Source of the DNA: Elusimicrobia bacterium RIFOXYA2_FULL_47_53
GTDB lineage: Bacteria > Elusimicrobiota > Endomicrobiia > Endomicrobiales > XYA2-FULL-47-53
DNA: 64,000 nt
Reading direction: 5' to 3'
NCBI GenBank assembly: GCA_001800315.1
Contig: MGVE01000020.1
Location: forward strand, 186,001-250,000
Position numbers and translations under genes: made by a program. The notes under the pieces are model-generated. The model searched no databases and was not told the DNA's origin. It worked only from the letters and a program-made list of their open reading frames with translations. Positions 62,066-64,000 of this stretch are shown piece by piece. Every line of letters starts with the position of its first letter. Within the stretch, counting starts at the first letter, position 1.

Positions 62066-62856
62066 GATACACATTCGGAACAAACGATATAGCGGCGCAA
62101 AGGCTGGAAAAGATAGGAGAGATATTCAATCCGCACTCTTCGCGCTTTATAAGGAAGTACGCCTCAAAACCCGTTGTCTCGGCGCTGGACCTGGGCTGCG
62201 GGCCGGGTTTCACGACGCATATGTTGTTTATGACGCTTAATTCCAGGGAAGTCTACGGCTTAGACCGGTCTGAGGAGTTTCTTGAGCGCGCCGCGGAGCG
62301 GTTTGGCCACAGTGTCTTCATTAAGCACGACCTGGCGGGAACTTCTCTGCCGCTGAAAGCCGAGGTTATGTACTCGCGCTTTATTCTCGCGCACTTAAGC
62401 GACCCGGTCGCGACGGTTAACAGGTGGTCGGAGGATCTTTGCGAGAACGGGCTTCTGTTCCTTGAAGAGGTTGAGGATATTAAGACCGACAACGCGGTCT
62501 TTAAAAGGTATCTTGAAATAAACAGGGGTCTTGTCGCCTCGCAGGGGGCGAACCTCTACGCCGGCGAACTGCTCTCAAAGGGGAAATACTCCCGCGAGAC
62601 GGTTGCCAACGAGAGTTTTGAGCTCCCGATAACCAACTCGCAGGCCGCGGCGCTGTTCTATCCTAACGCCGTTAATGTCTGGGAAAAAGAGAACTATGTT
62701 TTAAACACAGTCTCCCCGGAGGAAAGAAGGGCGATAGCCGGCGCGCTTTCAAAAATACTAAGCGCGCGCGACAATAATTCGGGTATTTCCTGGAAACTGC
62801 GCAGGATAGTGCTTAAAAACAGCAAAGAAGACCCGTACTTCGGGATGTTTATATGA
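62062..62856 (+). CDS. Class I SAM-dependent methyltransferase
   Basis: 264 residues, with AAAGGAGG upstream inside the small ORF. Motif I is ALDLGCGPGFTTHML, the acidic end of strand 2 is GLDRSEEFLERA, and YSRFILAHLSDPVATVNRW and NGLLFLEEVEDI complete a Rossmann methyltransferase of the UbiE/trans-aconitate type. The C-terminal ~90 residues are family-specific. Substrate unknown; a small metabolite is more likely than RNA. Confidence 0.82.
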   Translation: MRYTFGTNDIAAQRLEKIGEIFNPHSSRFIRKYASKPVVSALDLGCGPGFTTHMLFMTLNSREVYGLDRSEEFLERAAERFGHSVFIKHDLAGTSLPLKAEVMYSRFILAHLSDPVATVNRWSEDLCENGLLFLEEVEDIKTDNAVFKRYLEINRGLVASQGANLYAGELLSKGKYSRETVANESFELPITNSQAAALFYPNAVNVWEKENYVLNTVSPEERRAIAGALSKILSARDNNSGISWKLRRIVLKNSKEDPYFGMFI

Positions 62857-62865
62857 TACGCGGAG

Positions 62866-62900
62866 CCGGAACGGCAAGTTTTTATGAACTGCCGTTCCGG
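62866..62900. repeat. 11-bp perfect inverted repeat before the hisG promoter
   Basis: CCGGAACGGCA (62866-62876) and TGCCGTTCCGG (62890-62900) are perfectly complementary, and a further AGTT/AACT pairing with one bulged A is possible. No T tract follows on either strand. It lies 10 bases after the methyltransferase stop and 7 bases before the hisG -35. Confidence 0.75.
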
Positions 62901-62907
62901 ACAAAAA

Positions 62908-62936
62908 TTGATAATATACTGAAAAAATAGTAGAAT
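62908..62936 (+). promoter_or_regulatory. Sigma-70 promoter of hisG
   Basis: TTGATA (62908-62913), 17-base spacer, TAGAAT (62931-62936). The predicted leader is ~38 bases with AGAGGA 5 bases before the ATG. Confidence 0.72.
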
Positions 62937-62980
62937 AGGCCTTCCGACAGGCTTACAATATTGAAACAAAAGAGGATAAA

Positions 62981-63856
62981 ATGAAAAAACTAAAACTGGG
63001 TTTTCCCAAGGGAAGCCTTCAGGAATCAACGCTTGAACTGTTTAAGAAAGCCGGTATAAAGATAAACGCCACGAGCCGCTCGTATTTCCCGACTTCGGAC
63101 GACGATGAACTGGAAATAATGATGGTGCGTTCGCAGGAAATGGCGAAGTATGTGGAAGACGGCGTTTTTGACGCCGGCCTGACAGGGTTTGACTGGATCT
63201 GCGAAAGCGGCGCGAAAGTTAAGGAAGTCTGCGAACTGCTTTACGCCAAGTCAGGCTTTCGTCCGGTACGCTGGGTGCTTGCCGTGCCTAACGACTCTAA
63301 GGTGCGCTCCATAAAGGACCTTAAGGGCAAAAGGGTGGCAACCGAACTTATCAACTATGTGAAAAAATATTTCGCACGGAAAAAAGTCAAAGCCGAGATA
63401 GAATTTTCCTGGGGAGCGACCGAAGCCAAAACACCGGCTCTTGTGGACGCCATAGTGGAGCTTACCGAGACAGGTTCATCGCTTCGCGCGAATAATTTAA
63501 GAATAGTGGAAGATGTCTTAACTTCAACGACCCGCCTTATAGCCAATTCCAAAGCCTGGAACGACCCCTGGAAAAGAGAGAAAATAGAGAATCTTGCCAT
63601 ACTTCTTCAGGGAGCGCTTGCCGCCGAGGGCATGGTGGGCCTTAAGATGAATGTGGACCAGAAAAACCTTGAGAAAGTAAAAAAAATTCTGCCCGCGCTC
63701 AAAAAACCCACGCTCTCCCGCCTTGACGGGCTACCCGGCTGGGTGGCTCTTGAAGTTATTATTGAAGAAAAAATAGTCAAAAAAATCCTCCCGGGCCTTA
63801 AGCGCGCCGGCGCCGAGGGCATAATAGAATACCCGCTTAATAAAATAATATATTAA
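62981..63856 (+). CDS. hisG: ATP phosphoribosyltransferase, long form
   Basis: 291 residues. [20 protein letters not shown] opens the protein; [32 protein letters not shown] and the catalytic-domain block [19 protein letters not shown] follow. The C-terminal ~75 residues ([40 protein letters not shown]) form the ACT-like histidine-binding domain, so it is the self-contained, feedback-inhibited HisG that needs no HisZ. It catalyses the first step of histidine synthesis. No other his gene follows before the window ends. Confidence 0.95.
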   Translation: MKKLKLGFPKGSLQESTLELFKKAGIKINATSRSYFPTSDDDELEIMMVRSQEMAKYVEDGVFDAGLTGFDWICESGAKVKEVCELLYAKSGFRPVRWVLAVPNDSKVRSIKDLKGKRVATELINYVKKYFARKKVKAEIEFSWGATEAKTPALVDAIVELTETGSSLRANNLRIVEDVLTSTTRLIANSKAWNDPWKREKIENLAILLQGALAAEGMVGLKMNVDQKNLEKVKKILPALKKPTLSRLDGLPGWVALEVIIEEKIVKKILPGLKRAGAEGIIEYPLNKIIY

Positions 63857-63867
63857 TACCAAAAGTT

Positions 63868-63899
63868 GTTCATTGGCTCATTAGTTCAATAGTTCATTC
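63868..63899 (+). repeat. Four imperfect 8-bp direct repeats
   Basis: GTTCATTG, GCTCATTA, GTTCAATA and GTTCATTC stand head to tail, with consensus GTTCATTA, between hisG and the last gene. Confidence 0.7.
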
Positions 63900-63912
63900 G
63901 TTGGGGGCGGAT

Positions 63913-64000
63913 GTGGTAAAAATAAACCGTTTTGAGGATTTAGTAGCTTGGCAGGAAGCGAGAAAATTGACGAACATGGTATACTGGTCTTGTTCAGGGA
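63913..64000 (+). CDS. Four-helix-bundle (S23/IVP-type) protein, 5' part
   Basis: A GTG start after GGGGGCGG opens VVKINRFEDLVAWQEARKLT, the characteristic opening of the 23S rRNA intervening-sequence / four-helix-bundle family (F-x-DL-x-W-Q-x-A). The window ends after 29 codons. Members are spread through genomes of many candidate phyla and are related to the Avd proteins of diversity-generating retroelements, but most are lone genes of unknown role. Confidence 0.75.
   Translation, partial: MVKINRFEDLVAWQEARKLTNMVYWSCSG

Noticed and set aside
63868-64000. Diversity-generating retroelement suggested by the Avd-like four-helix bundle
   Set aside because: No reverse transcriptase or template/variable repeat pair is in the window, and most S23-type genes stand alone.

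Overview
The window reads as chromosomal DNA from a Gram-negative, probably uncultured bacterium. Outer-membrane PorV/PorQ-type barrels, FlgD-type Ig C-terminal domains, a minor-pilin operon and a lipoprotein M23 peptidase point to a two-membrane envelope. The mix of gene types looks like an Elusimicrobiota/Omnitrophota-type candidate phylum. That placement is inference; no rRNA or ribosomal protein gene is present to test it. Coding density is very high, operons are long, TTG and GTG starts are common, and several promoters are near-consensus sigma-70. I saw no tRNA, rRNA, insertion sequence, CRISPR array or obvious pseudogene.

Layout. (1) 1-13788, plus strand: an envelope operon. It holds two phage-tail-fibre-like surface proteins (one with perfect 252-bp tandem repeats), a FlgD-Ig protein, a PorV-like barrel, a coiled-coil protein, a membrane FHA/beta-propeller protein, a membrane PP2C phosphatase, a double receiver, a PorV-like/TPR fusion and a mini FlgD-type domain protein. 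It closes with a clear terminator at 13861. (2) 13902-16442: an isolated pair, a soluble MgtE-type Mg-sensor protein and an atypical NRAMP transporter. (3) 16513-33168, plus: a housekeeping train (tilS, hpt, ftsH, folE, folP, cdaA, a 35-residue CdaR remnant, glmM, pdxJ, glmS, acpS, nnrD, an M20 amidohydrolase, thiL, tsaE, tsaB, a DhnA-type aldolase and a zinc dehydrogenase). (4) 39388-33191, minus: tmk-holB-ricT-metG-tatD-radical SAM-YabE-like, in the order known from Bacillus. (5) 43853-39516, minus: minor pilins. (6) 43995-47270, plus: an exported protein and two response regulators, one a diguanylate cyclase. (7) 52143-47281, minus: M23 lipoprotein, histidine kinase and LysM/FecR-like protein. 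(8) 52312-56880, plus: DUF1015, cvpA, pabB, pabC and a Cys-rich PAS protein. (9) 60600-56917, minus: a very large secreted carbohydrate-active protein. (10) 60776-64000, plus: UbiA prenyltransferase, a structured leader with terminator ahead of a 58-residue ORF and a methyltransferase, hisG, and the start of a four-helix-bundle (S23-type) gene.

How the genes fit together. Folate synthesis is split between folE/folP and pabB/pabC. Cell-wall precursor supply (glmM, glmS) is tied to c-di-AMP synthesis (cdaA). The first operon looks like a dedicated surface-fibre export or assembly locus under phospho-threonine control (FHA plus PP2C) and phospho-relay control (double receiver), though neither a Ser/Thr kinase nor a histidine kinase lies beside it. 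The most unusual items are that operon, the TM-only CdaR remnant, the Mg-sensor/NRAMP pair, the pilin-lamin-tail fusion, and the leader/terminator module at 61671-62065.
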